Shown piece after piece: positions 25,068 to 34,528 of a stretch of DNA of 37,666 nucleotides. Source of the stretch: Pararhodospirillum photometricum DSM 122. Lineage in GTDB: Bacteria > Pseudomonadota > Alphaproteobacteria > Rhodospirillales > Rhodospirillaceae. Made by a program: the position numbers and the translations under genes. The stretch lies in the NCBI RefSeq assembly GCF_000284415.1, contig NC_017059.1, forward strand, positions 3,743,684 through 3,781,349, in the 5' to 3' direction. The notes under the pieces are model-generated. The model saw nothing but the letters and a program-made list of their open reading frames with translations. It searched no databases and had not been told where the DNA came from. The stretch's first letter is position 1. Each line of letters opens with the position of its first letter.

Positions 25068-25937
25068 TCACGCCTGCTCCTCTCCCAGCAAACGATCCCG
25101 ATACCGCCCGGCCAGATCGGCGGTGGTCCGCTGATCGTAGTGCTGCAACAGGTGCAAGCTGAGATCAAACGACCCCTGGATTTCATGCGCGAGACGCGCG
25201 AGGGCCAGCAGTTGATGGTCGGTCATGATCTCGGGGCGGGTGAAGTCACGCACAAACACGGCGTCGGCCCACAAGAGCTGATTGAGCCCCTCATACACAC
25301 TGTTATTGACAATCAAGGGCTGCACGGTCCTCTTGACGAGGGGGGAGAAGCAATGCAGGACAAAGCCCCGATCGCGCAAGAAAAGGTCGATATCCGCAAA
25401 GAGTGGCTGCCCCTTATACAAGGGAAGAAACTCAACTTCGATGCGCAACATCACGGCTTCCGCCAAGCGCTTTTCGGCGTGACGCAGAGCCATCAGTTCG
25501 GCCCCTTGGATGTCCATGGACAAATAGTCCATGACCCGAATTTCGGGCACATCGTCAAGGCGCACGGTGGGGACAAGGCGGTGCTCCAGGACCTCGCCCC
25601 ACTGCGAAAAGCCATGAAACAGGCCGAGCACCCGGGGATCGGGCTCCAGCAAGGAGGTCATGCCCTCGGCCCGACAAACCCGCAAGGTGTGCTCCCGACC
25701 ATCGCCGATGGCGTGCGGCAGGTAGGTTTCGCCGGGCCCTTGGCGGGCGATGAGATCGGCCAGGGCGCGAGGGTTGGGCTCGAACCCCACCAAAGAGGCC
25801 GCCCCCGCCGCAAGGACAGGGGTATAAGGCGGCGGGTCATCGAGAAAGTTGGCCCCGACATCCACAAGCCCCACCGGCACAGAGATCCCCGTGAAAGCCT
25901 GAAACGAACCCGTGGCGGCCCCAGAAACATCGGTCAT
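25068..25937 (-). CDS. FkbM-family SAM-dependent methyltransferase
   Basis: A 289-residue protein with the class I methyltransferase glycine motif VGLVDVGANFLDDPP near residue 20, VGFEPNPRALADLIA (acidic SAM-ribose loop) and the FkbM signature MDYLSMDIQGAELMALRHAEKRLAEAVMLRIEVEFLPLY. FkbM enzymes O-methylate sugars or polyketides. Here the likely acceptor is a glycan made by the neighbouring glycosyltransferases; this is inference. The ATG at 25937 follows AAGGA; upstream in-frame sequence overlaps the divergent gene and is discarded. Divergent from the first GT41 gene with about 140 bases between them. The transposase remnant ends just past its 3' end. Confidence 0.85.
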   Translation of the reverse strand: MTDVSGAATGSFQAFTGISVPVGLVDVGANFLDDPPPYTPVLAAGAASLVGFEPNPRALADLIARQGPGETYLPHAIGDGREHTLRVCRAEGMTSLLEPDPRVLGLFHGFSQWGEVLEHRLVPTVRLDDVPEIRVMDYLSMDIQGAELMALRHAEKRLAEAVMLRIEVEFLPLYKGQPLFADIDLFLRDRGFVLHCFSPLVKRTVQPLIVNNSVYEGLNQLLWADAVFVRDFTRPEIMTDHQLLALARLAHEIQGSFDLSLHLLQHYDQRTTADLAGRYRDRLLGEEQA

Positions 25938-26079
25938 GGCAAAGGAGTCCTTATTCCCATAACGGTCCCACGCTTGGGCCGCCCCTGCGGGCCCCGCCGT
26001 GTGCCACGCTGATGGTTGCCCAACTGACCAAAAGACACCAGAGTCTTTTGCGGCATTCCAACCAGGACGCGGAGGCGGC

Positions 26080-28047
26080 GTGAGCACAGACCTTTTCCTT
26101 GAGGGCATCGATGCCCTGGCCAACCGGCGGCTTGATGCCCTGGGCTTGTTGCAGGTCACCGACGCCCTGAGTGCCCAGGGCCAGCCTCAGCGCGCGGCCC
26201 AGCTCTACCGCCTCTGGCTCGACAGCCACCCCGATGCCCCGGAGCGCGGGCCTGTGTTGTTCAACCTCTCCATCGCCCTGGCTGCCAGTGGCGATCTAGG
26301 GGCTGCGGTTGCCTCCCTCGACGAGGCTCTGGAGCGCGACCCGGCCTTTCATGCCGCGCGGGTCAACCGAGGCATTTTCCTGTCGCGCACAGGCGACAGC
26401 GAAGGAGCCATGGCAAGCTGGCATGATGTCCTAGAGCGCCTGGGAGCCTTGACGCCCGAGGCGCTCCACCTCAAAACCCTGGCCTTGCGCCATCTCGCCC
26501 ATAGCCTGGAGCGCGCCCAGCGCGAGGATGAGGCCGAGCCCGTCCTGCGCGCCCTCCTGGCCCTGGAGTCCCACGACCCCGAGATCAGCCAGCACTGGAT
26601 CAGCACCCGACAAGCCCAATGCTGCTGGCCCTTGCTGGAACCGGTCGAAACCCACACCCCGGCGACCCTGCGCCGGCGCATGCCCCCCCTGGCCCTGGCC
26701 GCCCACACGGACGACCCCTGGCTGCTGCTGGCGGCCGGCGCCGCCTATACGCCTTGGCGCCCGGAGATCGCGCCCCTGCCCTGCCCGGCGCGACCGACGG
26801 ACGACGGCACACGCCGGGTACGGGTGGGCTATGTGTCCGCGGACCTGCGCGGCCATGCGGTGGGCTCGCTGGTGCCCGAGGTGTTTGTCGGCCACGACCG
26901 GACCCGGTTCGAGATTTTCGCTTTTTACACCGGTCCGGCCGGGCTCGACGGCCACCGCCTGCGCCTGCAACAATCGGTCGAGCATTGGCAGGAGCTGACC
27001 GGCCTCGACGACGACAGTGCGGCGCGGCAGATTGCCGCCGCCGACCTCGACCTCCTGGTTGATCTCAACGGCCATACCGATGGGGCGCGCCCGGGCATCA
27101 TCGCCCGCCGGCCCGCGCCGATCCTGATCAACTGGCTGGGCTATCCGGGCACCACCGGCAGCCCCTTTCACCATTACATCATCGCCGATGACTGGATTAT
27201 TCCGCCGTCGCATGAAAAGTACTACTCGGAGAAGGTGCTTCGCCTGCCCTGCTACCAGCCCAACGACCTTCATCGCGAGATCGGCCCCGTGCCCAGCCGC
27301 GCCGAAGCCGGCCTGCCCGAGGAGGCCGTGGTCTATTGCTGCTTCAATGCCGCCTACAAAATCACCCGCTTTACCTTCGAGCGCTGGATAAGCGTGCTCG
27401 CGGCGGTGCCCGATGGGGTGCTGTGGCTGCTTGATCCCGGCCGCACCACCCGGGAGCGCCTCCAGGCGGAAGCGCAGGCCCGGGGCATCGATCCCGCCCG
27501 CTTGGTGTTTGCCCCCCGGGTCCCCAACCCGGTCCACCTCGCCCGCTATGCCCTGGCCGACCTGTTCCTCGATACGGCCCCCTACGGGGCGCACACCACG
27601 GCCTCGGATGCCTTGTGGCGTGGGGTGCCGGTGCTGACGTGGTCGGGCCGGGCCTTTGCCTCCCGGGTTTGCGGCAGCCTCGTGCGCGCCGCCGGCCTGC
27701 CCGATCTGGTTTGTAAGAGCCCGGAAGACTACACGGCGCGGGCCATCATGCTGGGGCAGGACGCCGAGGCCCGACAGACCCTGCGCGCACGCTTGGCCGC
27801 CGCCCACGAGACCTGTGTTTTGTTTGACATGACGGCCTTGGTGCGCCGGCTGGAAGCCTTGTACGAGGCCTTGCCCGGTGCCCCGCTCCCCGTGCCCGAC
27901 CTTACCGGGCTCGACACCGTGTTGGCCCTGGGGGTCACGCTGGATCCCGACCGGGAGGAGATCGGCGCGCGACCGGACTACGACGACCTCTATCGGGCGT
28001 TGATGGCCGACCTGCCGCCAGCGGTGCAGGGTCCTCGGGGACTGTAA
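26080..28047 (+). CDS. TPR-containing O-GlcNAc-transferase-like (GT41/SPINDLY) glycosyltransferase 1
   Basis: A 655-residue protein: TPR-like helices in residues 1-180 (AAQLYRLWLDSHPDAPERGPVLFNLSIALAASGDLGAAVASL, then HAARVNRGIFL), then a GT-B catalytic part. The GYVSADLRGHAVGSLVPEVF motif holds the active-site His. CCFNAAYKITRFTFERW holds the Lys equivalent to human OGT Lys842. DLFLDTAPYGAHTTASDALWRGVPVLTWSGRAFASRV forms the nucleotide-sugar site. All key positions are present, so it is probably active. GT41 enzymes transfer GlcNAc, fucose or hexose to protein Ser/Thr (or Asn in HMW1C). The GTG at 26080 has GGAGG upstream. Confidence 0.9.
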   Translation: MSTDLFLEGIDALANRRLDALGLLQVTDALSAQGQPQRAAQLYRLWLDSHPDAPERGPVLFNLSIALAASGDLGAAVASLDEALERDPAFHAARVNRGIFLSRTGDSEGAMASWHDVLERLGALTPEALHLKTLALRHLAHSLERAQREDEAEPVLRALLALESHDPEISQHWISTRQAQCCWPLLEPVETHTPATLRRRMPPLALAAHTDDPWLLLAAGAAYTPWRPEIAPLPCPARPTDDGTRRVRVGYVSADLRGHAVGSLVPEVFVGHDRTRFEIFAFYTGPAGLDGHRLRLQQSVEHWQELTGLDDDSAARQIAAADLDLLVDLNGHTDGARPGIIARRPAPILINWLGYPGTTGSPFHHYIIADDWIIPPSHEKYYSEKVLRLPCYQPNDLHREIGPVPSRAEAGLPEEAVVYCCFNAAYKITRFTFERWISVLAAVPDGVLWLLDPGRTTRERLQAEAQARGIDPARLVFAPRVPNPVHLARYALADLFLDTAPYGAHTTASDALWRGVPVLTWSGRAFASRVCGSLVRAAGLPDLVCKSPEDYTARAIMLGQDAEARQTLRARLAAAHETCVLFDMTALVRRLEALYEALPGAPLPVPDLTGLDTVLALGVTLDPDREEIGARPDYDDLYRALMADLPPAVQGPRGL

Positions 28048-28058
28048 GCCAAGGGGAG

Positions 28059-28100
28059 AGAAAAAAGGAAGGCTGGGGAGGCTTGCCTCCCCAGACCCCT
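28059..28100 (-). terminator. terminator; copy 5 of the dispersed palindrome
   Basis: Stem CTGGGGAGGC (28073-28082)/GCCTCCCCAG (28085-28094), 2-base loop. Read leftward it is followed by CCTTCCTTTTTTCTC. It ends the 1141-residue fusion gene and sits between convergent genes. Confidence 0.8.
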
Positions 28101-28107
28101 CTGGGAA

Positions 28108-31100
28108 TCAGAGATCTTGGTAGGTGTCTCGTCGTGAGAACACACGGTTCCCGGCAACGCTTGCGTGTTCCTGGTGGGTTGGCGCGAGGGCCCGAGTGAC
28201 GGCCTCCTCGGCACCGGGGCGGAAGCGCTCATGGGTTTCAATCACCACCCAGCGCACCTGTTCCAACCACGCCAGGGACCCGCAGAACAACTCGACCTCG
28301 GCGCCCTCGACATCGATTTTCAGCAGATCGACCGTGGTCATCTCATAGTGCCGCAACAAGGTGGGCATCGACCACGCGGCAACCCGCGCCCCGCCTTCCC
28401 CCACCGCGCGGCTGCGAAAAGCCCACGGGGCCCGCGCCTGTCCTTGCTCCTCCACATCGACCTCGCACTCGGTATCGTGCGACCAGATGGCGGCGCGCAG
28501 CGGGAAGACCCGAGGCAAGCCCAGCAGGTTTTTTTGCAGCAGCAGGAAGTTGCTCTCTTCCGGCTCGACGGCCACGAGGGTCGCCTTGGGATAACGCTGG
28601 GCGAAATAGAGAGCCGAGGCGCCGATGTTGGCCCCCAAATCGACCACGGTCCGCACCTCGCCCAGATCATGCCCTAGATCATAGCTGTGAGCCCAGAAAA
28701 CCGAGGTGACCACGGGCAGATCCGACGTCCCGGGCCGAACATGCACCCATGTCCCCTCGCTCACCTCCCAGCACACGGAAGCCAGCGGAGCGCGGGAGGC
28801 TTCCAGACGGGCAAAGGCAGGCTGCTCAAGGCTCAGGGTATTCGGGCCGGCGCCAAGCGTTTCCAGCTTGCGATACACCTCGCCGTCCCGCTGAAAGACT
28901 TCTGCTGGCCAGTCATCCCACTCAATCAGCAGATGCTCGCCCCGTTCCACATAACGGCCGCCGGACCCATGCGTGCCATGGGTGACCCGACCGGAGCTTG
29001 ACTCCAGGTGCAGGGGGGCCTGCCACGACGAGGTCTCGGCCATCACCGCCGTTGTAGGCCCCTTCTGGGACACCTCCAGGGGGTGGGAGCGGGCAAAGTC
29101 CTGCAAATACGGGTCCTCGACCTGCCGAAGACTGGCGAGGTACGCTGTGTGCCCCCCTTGCTGGAAGGTCTCCAGCCATTTGAGTTGCCCCCCAAACTGC
29201 CCCTCGACACTCCGGCGCACCCTGATCAAAAAGTCCTCTTCAGACTTCATTACGTAATGATGGACCGTGGCGGTGGCGATCAACGACTCTGCTAGCGCGC
29301 TGTCATCAACCTCCGATTGGGCGTGCTCGGGAAAACGGTCCCAATACCCGCCCCAGTCGGTCCCCAGCACATTGACCCTGGAAAGAAGAGCAAAATCCGG
29401 GTTGGGCAGGCCATGCCAAAAAGCGCTCTGGGTTTGCCGCAGGGCCTCAACATCCAGCCTGGACACGCGACTGATATGTTTGGTGTGAGGATCAACCCCC
29501 TGAGCACGCCACGTGTATTGCTCCAGAACGCTCCCAGCCGGCCGGCTGACGAAACCACTATTGCCGAACATGAGCCAGTTAAAATACACCGTATCCACCG
29601 TCTCCGGGAAACGGGCCAAGAAATCTCCCAGGTTATTAACGCCCCGTAAAACCAAAAATTCGTCGATATCGAGGAACATCACCCAGTCCGCCCGCTGGGA
29701 GACTAGGTCCATCATGGACAAATACATCGCCCGTTGCTGTCCCCGCTCGGGGAAGTGCCGGACCGTCACAAAATCGACCAAGGTTGGGCTCAGACTAATT
29801 TCGGTCACAAGCGCGCTCGGATCATCATCATTGCAGCACAGATAGACGTGATCGAAGCCAAGGGCTCGGTGATAGGACAACCACTCCCGGATGTAAGGAG
29901 CCTCCCACCGAGCGCAGGCGACCAGAACATGGCGGTAGCGCCGCCCCCTCTCCTCCCCTGCGTCCTCCTGCGGACCGGCTTGGCGAAAGCGTTCACGCAC
30001 CGTCGAGAAAGCCTCCAGATACTGCGGGAAAGCGGTATCTCGGTAGGCCCTCTTGAGGCTGTCACTGATCGCCGCGTCCATGGGGTGTTCGCGAAACCGC
30101 GACATCGACCACGCTTTGCCAAAGGGATCGTGAACAGCGACCCGCCAGGACGGATCCATGGTGAGAAGCAAGGAAGCGGTTCGCTCTTGCAGGAAAACCT
30201 TGCGCTCCACCTCGCCTGGATAGGTGGTCGGCTGGCAAAGCGCGGTGCGCAAGGGGGTCTCAGGCCCTTCACACACCGCAAACAAGGCCTCATTAAACGC
30301 CAGCCATTCCCGCCAAAACGCGGGCCGTGCCACAAAGAAATTGGAAAAGACCACGTGGCGCGCATCCATCACCAAGCTGCTCAAGGGGACATCCACCCCT
30401 CGTTGATTCAGGAAGCTTTGGTACGCCTCCATCAGCCCGGGATCGAACACCTCGGCCTGCTCGAAAACGTTAAGAAACATGGCCCCCATATCGGGCTGGG
30501 GAGAAAACAAGATCACATCAGCCTGGGCGGCCTGGGCATCAATGAAAGCCACGACCTGATCATGGGACAGCAGGGTCTTGGTGCCGAACTTGGGGCTGAA
30601 GAACCCATAGAACGTCATCTCATCGAGCGTTTCCTCCAACAAAAAACGCCGGATCGGCCAGTATTCACGCCAGTCGGGCCGAGGGTTATCCGTGTTGTCG
30701 AGGCGAGCGTATCCCGGCTCGATCACCGTTTCCTTGGCATAGGCGATCTGATACAAAGCCACCCGCTCCGCTTTGGCCGACGACCGCGGCACGGGCGTCG
30801 AAGCCGGCCGGCTCATCGTCTCTGCGGCGGGATTCTCGCCGTCCTCCCTCCCCTCGGGCACCGGCCCCGGGACACACTTGAAGACATACTGAAACGGCAA
30901 GGCATCGCTCACGGCCCCCTCGGGATCAAAGCCCCCGGCGACCGCAAGGCCCCGCAACGCCTGCAAGATGGCGTCTTGCTGCGCAATCGCCGGCAACAGC
31001 CGGGTCAGCCCCTGCTCGACCTGCCAGCCGGTGGCCGCGAACATCTCCAGCATCGTGATGCGCGTAAACCAGCGCAGATGGGTACGATCCATCAAGCCCT

Positions 31101-31533
31101 GGTCTTCGTAGCGGAACTGACCGGACGCCAAACGCCACTGAACGCTCCAGTGCTGGGCATTGGGCACGCACACCAGCAAACACCCGTCCGGGTCAATGCG
31201 TCGGCGAACGCGGCGCAAGACACGCCAGGGATCGCGCAAATGCTCCAGGCAGTCGCCAAAGATCCAGCAATCGCTGGGAAACAACGCCTCCCATTGGGCC
31301 GGGGTAAAGGTCTCGATATCCCCCGCGTGGGTCTCGGTACAAAAGGCGGCCGCCTGGGCGGCATAGTCGGGATCGATGTCGATTCCCACGAAACGCGTCT
31401 TCGGCGCGGCCTTGCGCACCTCGCGCGCCATGGCCCCCAGCATACACCCGACCTCGACGACACACCGCGCCGTCGAGGGAACCAGGGACAAGATCTCGGC
31501 ATTGGCGACGGCATGGGCCGGGGTCTGTTTCAT
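28108..31533 (-). CDS. multidomain methyltransferase - unknown - glycosyltransferase - FkbM methyltransferase
   Basis: 1141 residues with four parts. (a) About 1-225: class I methyltransferase (CVVEVGCMLGAMAREV, FVGIDIDPD, IFGDCLEHLRDPWRVLRR). (b) About 260-530: an unrecognised domain (DARHVVFSNFFVARPAFWREWL...). (c) About 545-830: a family-2/GT92-like glycosyltransferase (RWEAPYIREWLSYHRALGFDHVYL, then WVMFLDIDEFLVLRG with the metal-binding DxD). (d) About 870-1141: FkbM methyltransferase (RTVVDLGANIGASALYFAQRYP, VAVEPEESN, VDLLKIDVEGAEVELFCGS). It would add and methylate sugars in one polypeptide, presumably on the glycan started by the GT41 enzymes. The ATG at 31533 has GAGGT upstream. No signal peptide, so it is cytoplasmic. 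Confidence 0.85.
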   Translation of the reverse strand: MKQTPAHAVANAEILSLVPSTARCVVEVGCMLGAMAREVRKAAPKTRFVGIDIDPDYAAQAAAFCTETHAGDIETFTPAQWEALFPSDCWIFGDCLEHLRDPWRVLRRVRRRIDPDGCLLVCVPNAQHWSVQWRLASGQFRYEDQGLMDRTHLRWFTRITMLEMFAATGWQVEQGLTRLLPAIAQQDAILQALRGLAVAGGFDPEGAVSDALPFQYVFKCVPGPVPEGREDGENPAAETMSRPASTPVPRSSAKAERVALYQIAYAKETVIEPGYARLDNTDNPRPDWREYWPIRRFLLEETLDEMTFYGFFSPKFGTKTLLSHDQVVAFIDAQAAQADVILFSPQPDMGAMFLNVFEQAEVFDPGLMEAYQSFLNQRGVDVPLSSLVMDARHVVFSNFFVARPAFWREWLAFNEALFAVCEGPETPLRTALCQPTTYPGEVERKVFLQERTASLLLTMDPSWRVAVHDPFGKAWSMSRFREHPMDAAISDSLKRAYRDTAFPQYLEAFSTVRERFRQAGPQEDAGEERGRRYRHVLVACARWEAPYIREWLSYHRALGFDHVYLCCNDDDPSALVTEISLSPTLVDFVTVRHFPERGQQRAMYLSMMDLVSQRADWVMFLDIDEFLVLRGVNNLGDFLARFPETVDTVYFNWLMFGNSGFVSRPAGSVLEQYTWRAQGVDPHTKHISRVSRLDVEALRQTQSAFWHGLPNPDFALLSRVNVLGTDWGGYWDRFPEHAQSEVDDSALAESLIATATVHHYVMKSEEDFLIRVRRSVEGQFGGQLKWLETFQQGGHTAYLASLRQVEDPYLQDFARSHPLEVSQKGPTTAVMAETSSWQAPLHLESSSGRVTHGTHGSGGRYVERGEHLLIEWDDWPAEVFQRDGEVYRKLETLGAGPNTLSLEQPAFARLEASRAPLASVCWEVSEGTWVHVRPGTSDLPVVTSVFWAHSYDLGHDLGEVRTVVDLGANIGASALYFAQRYPKATLVAVEPEESNFLLLQKNLLGLPRVFPLRAAIWSHDTECEVDVEEQGQARAPWAFRSRAVGEGGARVAAWSMPTLLRHYEMTTVDLLKIDVEGAEVELFCGSLAWLEQVRWVVIETHERFRPGAEEAVTRALAPTHQEHASVAGNRVFSRRDTYQDL

Positions 31534-31926
31534 CAGACACTACCTCTTTCCGGGGGAGGCCAAAGGAATGACTTCTTAGGACTACGGATCCGGTTTAAAA
31601 AAAGACTAAACCGACGGCAGGGAAAAAGCGACACACACCACAAAGGGAGCAACACGAGGAGAGGAGGCAAGGAAAGCCGAAACGGCGCAGCTCCCATAGC
31701 CCCCTTCCCGCACTTGAGCGGAAACCTCTCTCGATCCAGCTCTTGAGCGCCCGCCATTGTGGTCAAGAAGGTGACAAGACAGGAGAGAGCTCCAAGACCC
31801 TGACGGAGGCTTTCTTCACAATCGCCTGAAGGCGTTGTGGATTCGTTAAAACAAAAGATGCTAGGACCTCATATTTTATTTCCTCTCTTTCCCAGCCCTC
31901 TCCTTTGCCGTGAGAAGGAACCAACG
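31534..31926. promoter_or_regulatory. divergent control region between the fusion gene and the second GT41 gene
   Basis: About 390 bases. Perfect palindromic arms CGGTTTA (31591-31597) and TAAACCG (31607-31613) lie about 60 bases upstream of the fusion gene and could be an operator. In the leader of the second GT41 gene, CACAA-T-CGCC (31817-31826) pairs with GGCG-TTGTG (31831-31839) around TGAA, a stem with one bulge. No certain -10/-35 pair was found. Confidence 0.4.
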
Positions 31927-33795
31927 ATGTCCGAGACCCCCCCCCGGGCCACCCTCTCCTCCGAGGGTCAAGCGCTTGTCGCGTATCTGGACCGGCGAGA
32001 TTGGCGCTTGGAGGATGCGCTGGATGAAAAGGCCTTGCGCGCCTTGCTGGCCGACGCCCCCCTGGTCACCGTGATGGAAGTGGGGGGTGTAAGCCGGGAC
32101 GAGGCCCGTGCCCTGACCCCCGCCGACCTTTACCGCCTTTGGCTGGAGGTCAGCAGCCCCGACCGCGGCCCGCGCTACGCCGCGTGGTTCAATCTGGGAG
32201 TGGAACTCTCGGCCCGGGGCGCGCTGGACGAAGCGGCCCTTGCCTACCAAAATGCCGTCGCCGAAAAGCCCGACTTGCATGTGGCGGCGGTCAACCTAGG
32301 CCTTGTCTTGGAAAGTCAAGGCAAGCACGCCGCCGCACTCGCCGTCTGGGAGCAGGCGCTGCAACCCGTCGAAGCTCGCACCGCCCTTCTCAATCATCAA
32401 GGCCGCCTGCTGGAAACCTTGGATCGCTTTGAAGAAGCCGAGACCCTTCTCTACAAGAGCCTCCTGCTCGATCCCCACCAGCACGATGCCTACACCCACT
32501 GGCTTCACTTGCGCCTTAAAATGTGTGCCTGGCCGGTCTTCGGCCCGCCGCTTCCCGGACGGAGCGTCGGGGAAATGATCCAAGGCGCGGGGGGGCTCTC
32601 GGTTCTCAGTCTGTTTGACGATAACGCCCGCATCAATGAGTGGGTCGAATCCTGGCTGGTGCGCAAAATGCCGCAGCCCTGCGAACAACTGGCGCCCCCG
32701 GAAGGGTACGCGCACGACAAGATTCGTATTGGCTACCTGTCCTCCGACTACTGCTTGCACCCCATCAGCATGCTGATGGTCGAGGTGCTGGAGCGCCATG
32801 ACCGCTCGTCTTTTGAGATCATCGGCTATTGCAGCAGCCCCGAGGACGGCAGCGGCTTGCGACAGCGCATCCTTGCGGCGTTCGATCGGGTGGAGCGGGT
32901 GCGCGACCTCAGCGACGAGGCTCTGGCTCGACGCATTCGGGCCGACGAAATCGACATCCTGGTCGATCTTAACGGCTTGACCGAGGGAACCCGCCTCGGC
33001 GCCCTGCGCTGGCGCCCCGCCCCGGTTCAGGTGACCTATCTGGGATACGTGGGCTCCATGCCCATTCCCGAACTGGACTACGCCATCGCCGATCGTTATG
33101 TGGTCCCGGAAGCTCTGGCCCATGATTTTTACCCCCAGCCCCTTTACATGCCTCGGGTCTATCAAGCGAACGACACGCAAGCCGAGATCGGCCCCGAGGA
33201 AACTCGGGCCGACGTCGGATTGCCCGAGGATCGCTTCATTTACTGCTGCTTTTCCAACACCTACAAAATCACCGAAGAGATTTTCGAGGCCTGGATGAGC
33301 ATCCTGCGCCGCGTCGAAAACTCGGTCTTGTGGGTTCTGGCCCGCAATCCCTGGGCCCAGGCCTCCATGCGCCGTCACGCCGAGGCCCGCGGGGTGGATC
33401 CGGCCCGTCTGATTTTCGCCGCCCCCACCGGCCCCGCCCAGTACCTGTCGCGCCTGCGGCTCGCGGATCTCTTCTTGGACACCTATCCCTACAACTCGGG
33501 AACCACCGCCAGCGATGCGCTGCGCATGGGTCTGCCCATGGTGACCTTGGCGGGACGGACCTTCTCGTCGCGTATGGCGGGGAGTCTGCTCCATCAGGTG
33601 GGGCTGGGAGCGTGCGTCGCGGAAACCCTGGATGACTATATTAATATCGCCGCCCGCCTTGGGGCCTCTCCAGCCGCCTACCGGCCGGTGCGCGAGAGCT
33701 TGGCCGGCGACATCTGGCGTCGCACCCTGGGGGATACGGCGGCTTTTGTGCACGACCTGGAAGAACAATTCCGCAGAATCCGCAAAGCCCCTTGA
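31927..33795 (+). CDS. TPR-containing O-GlcNAc-transferase-like (GT41/SPINDLY) glycosyltransferase 2
   Basis: A 622-residue paralogue of glycosyltransferase 1. TPR-like repeats fill about residues 65-210 (AAWFNLGVELSARGALDEAALAYQNAVAEKPDLHVAAVNLGLVLESQGKHAAALAVWEQAL). The catalytic part has GYLSSDYCLHPISMLMVEVL (active-site His), CCFSNTYKITEEIFEAW (Lys) and DLFLDTYPYNSGTTASDALRMGLPMVTLAGRTFSSRM. Sequence differs clearly from paralogue 1 outside the motifs, so the two may use different donors or act in sequence. The ATG at 31927 has GAAGGA upstream; longer frames upstream cross the leader stem. It is the gene nearest the octad-repeat protein, on the same strand. Confidence 0.9.
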   Translation: MSETPPRATLSSEGQALVAYLDRRDWRLEDALDEKALRALLADAPLVTVMEVGGVSRDEARALTPADLYRLWLEVSSPDRGPRYAAWFNLGVELSARGALDEAALAYQNAVAEKPDLHVAAVNLGLVLESQGKHAAALAVWEQALQPVEARTALLNHQGRLLETLDRFEEAETLLYKSLLLDPHQHDAYTHWLHLRLKMCAWPVFGPPLPGRSVGEMIQGAGGLSVLSLFDDNARINEWVESWLVRKMPQPCEQLAPPEGYAHDKIRIGYLSSDYCLHPISMLMVEVLERHDRSSFEIIGYCSSPEDGSGLRQRILAAFDRVERVRDLSDEALARRIRADEIDILVDLNGLTEGTRLGALRWRPAPVQVTYLGYVGSMPIPELDYAIADRYVVPEALAHDFYPQPLYMPRVYQANDTQAEIGPEETRADVGLPEDRFIYCCFSNTYKITEEIFEAWMSILRRVENSVLWVLARNPWAQASMRRHAEARGVDPARLIFAAPTGPAQYLSRLRLADLFLDTYPYNSGTTASDALRMGLPMVTLAGRTFSSRMAGSLLHQVGLGACVAETLDDYINIAARLGASPAAYRPVRESLAGDIWRRTLGDTAAFVHDLEEQFRRIRKAP

Positions 33796-34528
33796 GCGTT
33801 GTCCTTGCCCTTCCACAAAGGGGGGGCGTGCGACACGAGACCCTTTAAGGATTGTTGGGGGGAGGCTGGCCTGCCCCGCCTCCTCACTCATACCAGAGCC
33901 CCCCATTCTTGAGGTCAGACCAAGGGGAAGCCTTCACCCGCCCGCGAATGCCGACGCGCAGAACGCGCCCCCTCGGGCAAAAGACATCTCTTTTGATAGA
34001 TAACCGGCGACTTCTCCCCTCCTTTTGAAGGAACCCTCGCCGAGAGACGGATCTGAACACCTCTCAATGGTGAACGCTTTTTATCCTGAAGCATCTCCGT
34101 CCTTCACCGGAATCCTTGTTCCTCTTTCTAGTCTGCTTCCCCCTCCTCCCTCATCTAACTTGGCCCGGGAGGAATTTTTCCCAAGAAGACCGGCATCTCC
34201 ATCTTTTCCGAGTCTTCCAAATGACCAATAGCCCTCAAACACTCCATGGACTAATGCGTGTCCACGGCAAATTTTACCGGGTTCCGGCGAGACGCCCCCC
34301 ACCCCGCCCCCCCCGAATTCCTTGTTTATCTTCGAGGAGAAGAGCATACTGGCTCCCGAACCCTTGCCCCCAGAATGGAGGTTGTTCATGTCCTGCACTT
34401 CCTGGCTGAAGCCATGGTGCGTTTCTCTTAGCGGAACGCTCCTCTTAGAAAAAGCCCCTGTTCCCCGGGAAACGTCGAGCCCCCGCGACAAAGTCGCGGC
34501 CTCAGACAGCCACTAGTGGAGGACAGAC
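33796..34528 (+). other. long non-coding region upstream of the octad-repeat gene
   Basis: About 730 bases, pyrimidine-rich and less GC-rich than its surroundings, with no convincing gene. A degenerate GGGGAGGC...GCCTCCTC hairpin near 33855-33890 may terminate the GT41 gene. Just upstream of the repeat gene, CCGCGAC (34483-34489)/GTCGCGG (34493-34499) forms a perfect 7-bp hairpin about 30 bases before the start. ACTCCATGGACTAA at 34241-34254 matches the marB operator half in 13 of 14 bases. A long leader or regulatory RNA is possible. Confidence 0.4.

Noticed and set aside
29734..31746. 670-codon plus-strand frame opposite the fusion gene
   Set aside because: The minus strand carries recognisable methyltransferase and glycosyltransferase motifs; the opposite frame has none.
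34025..34516. Small open frames between the second GT41 gene and the octad gene
   Set aside because: Pro/Arg-rich with no ribosome sites or homology.
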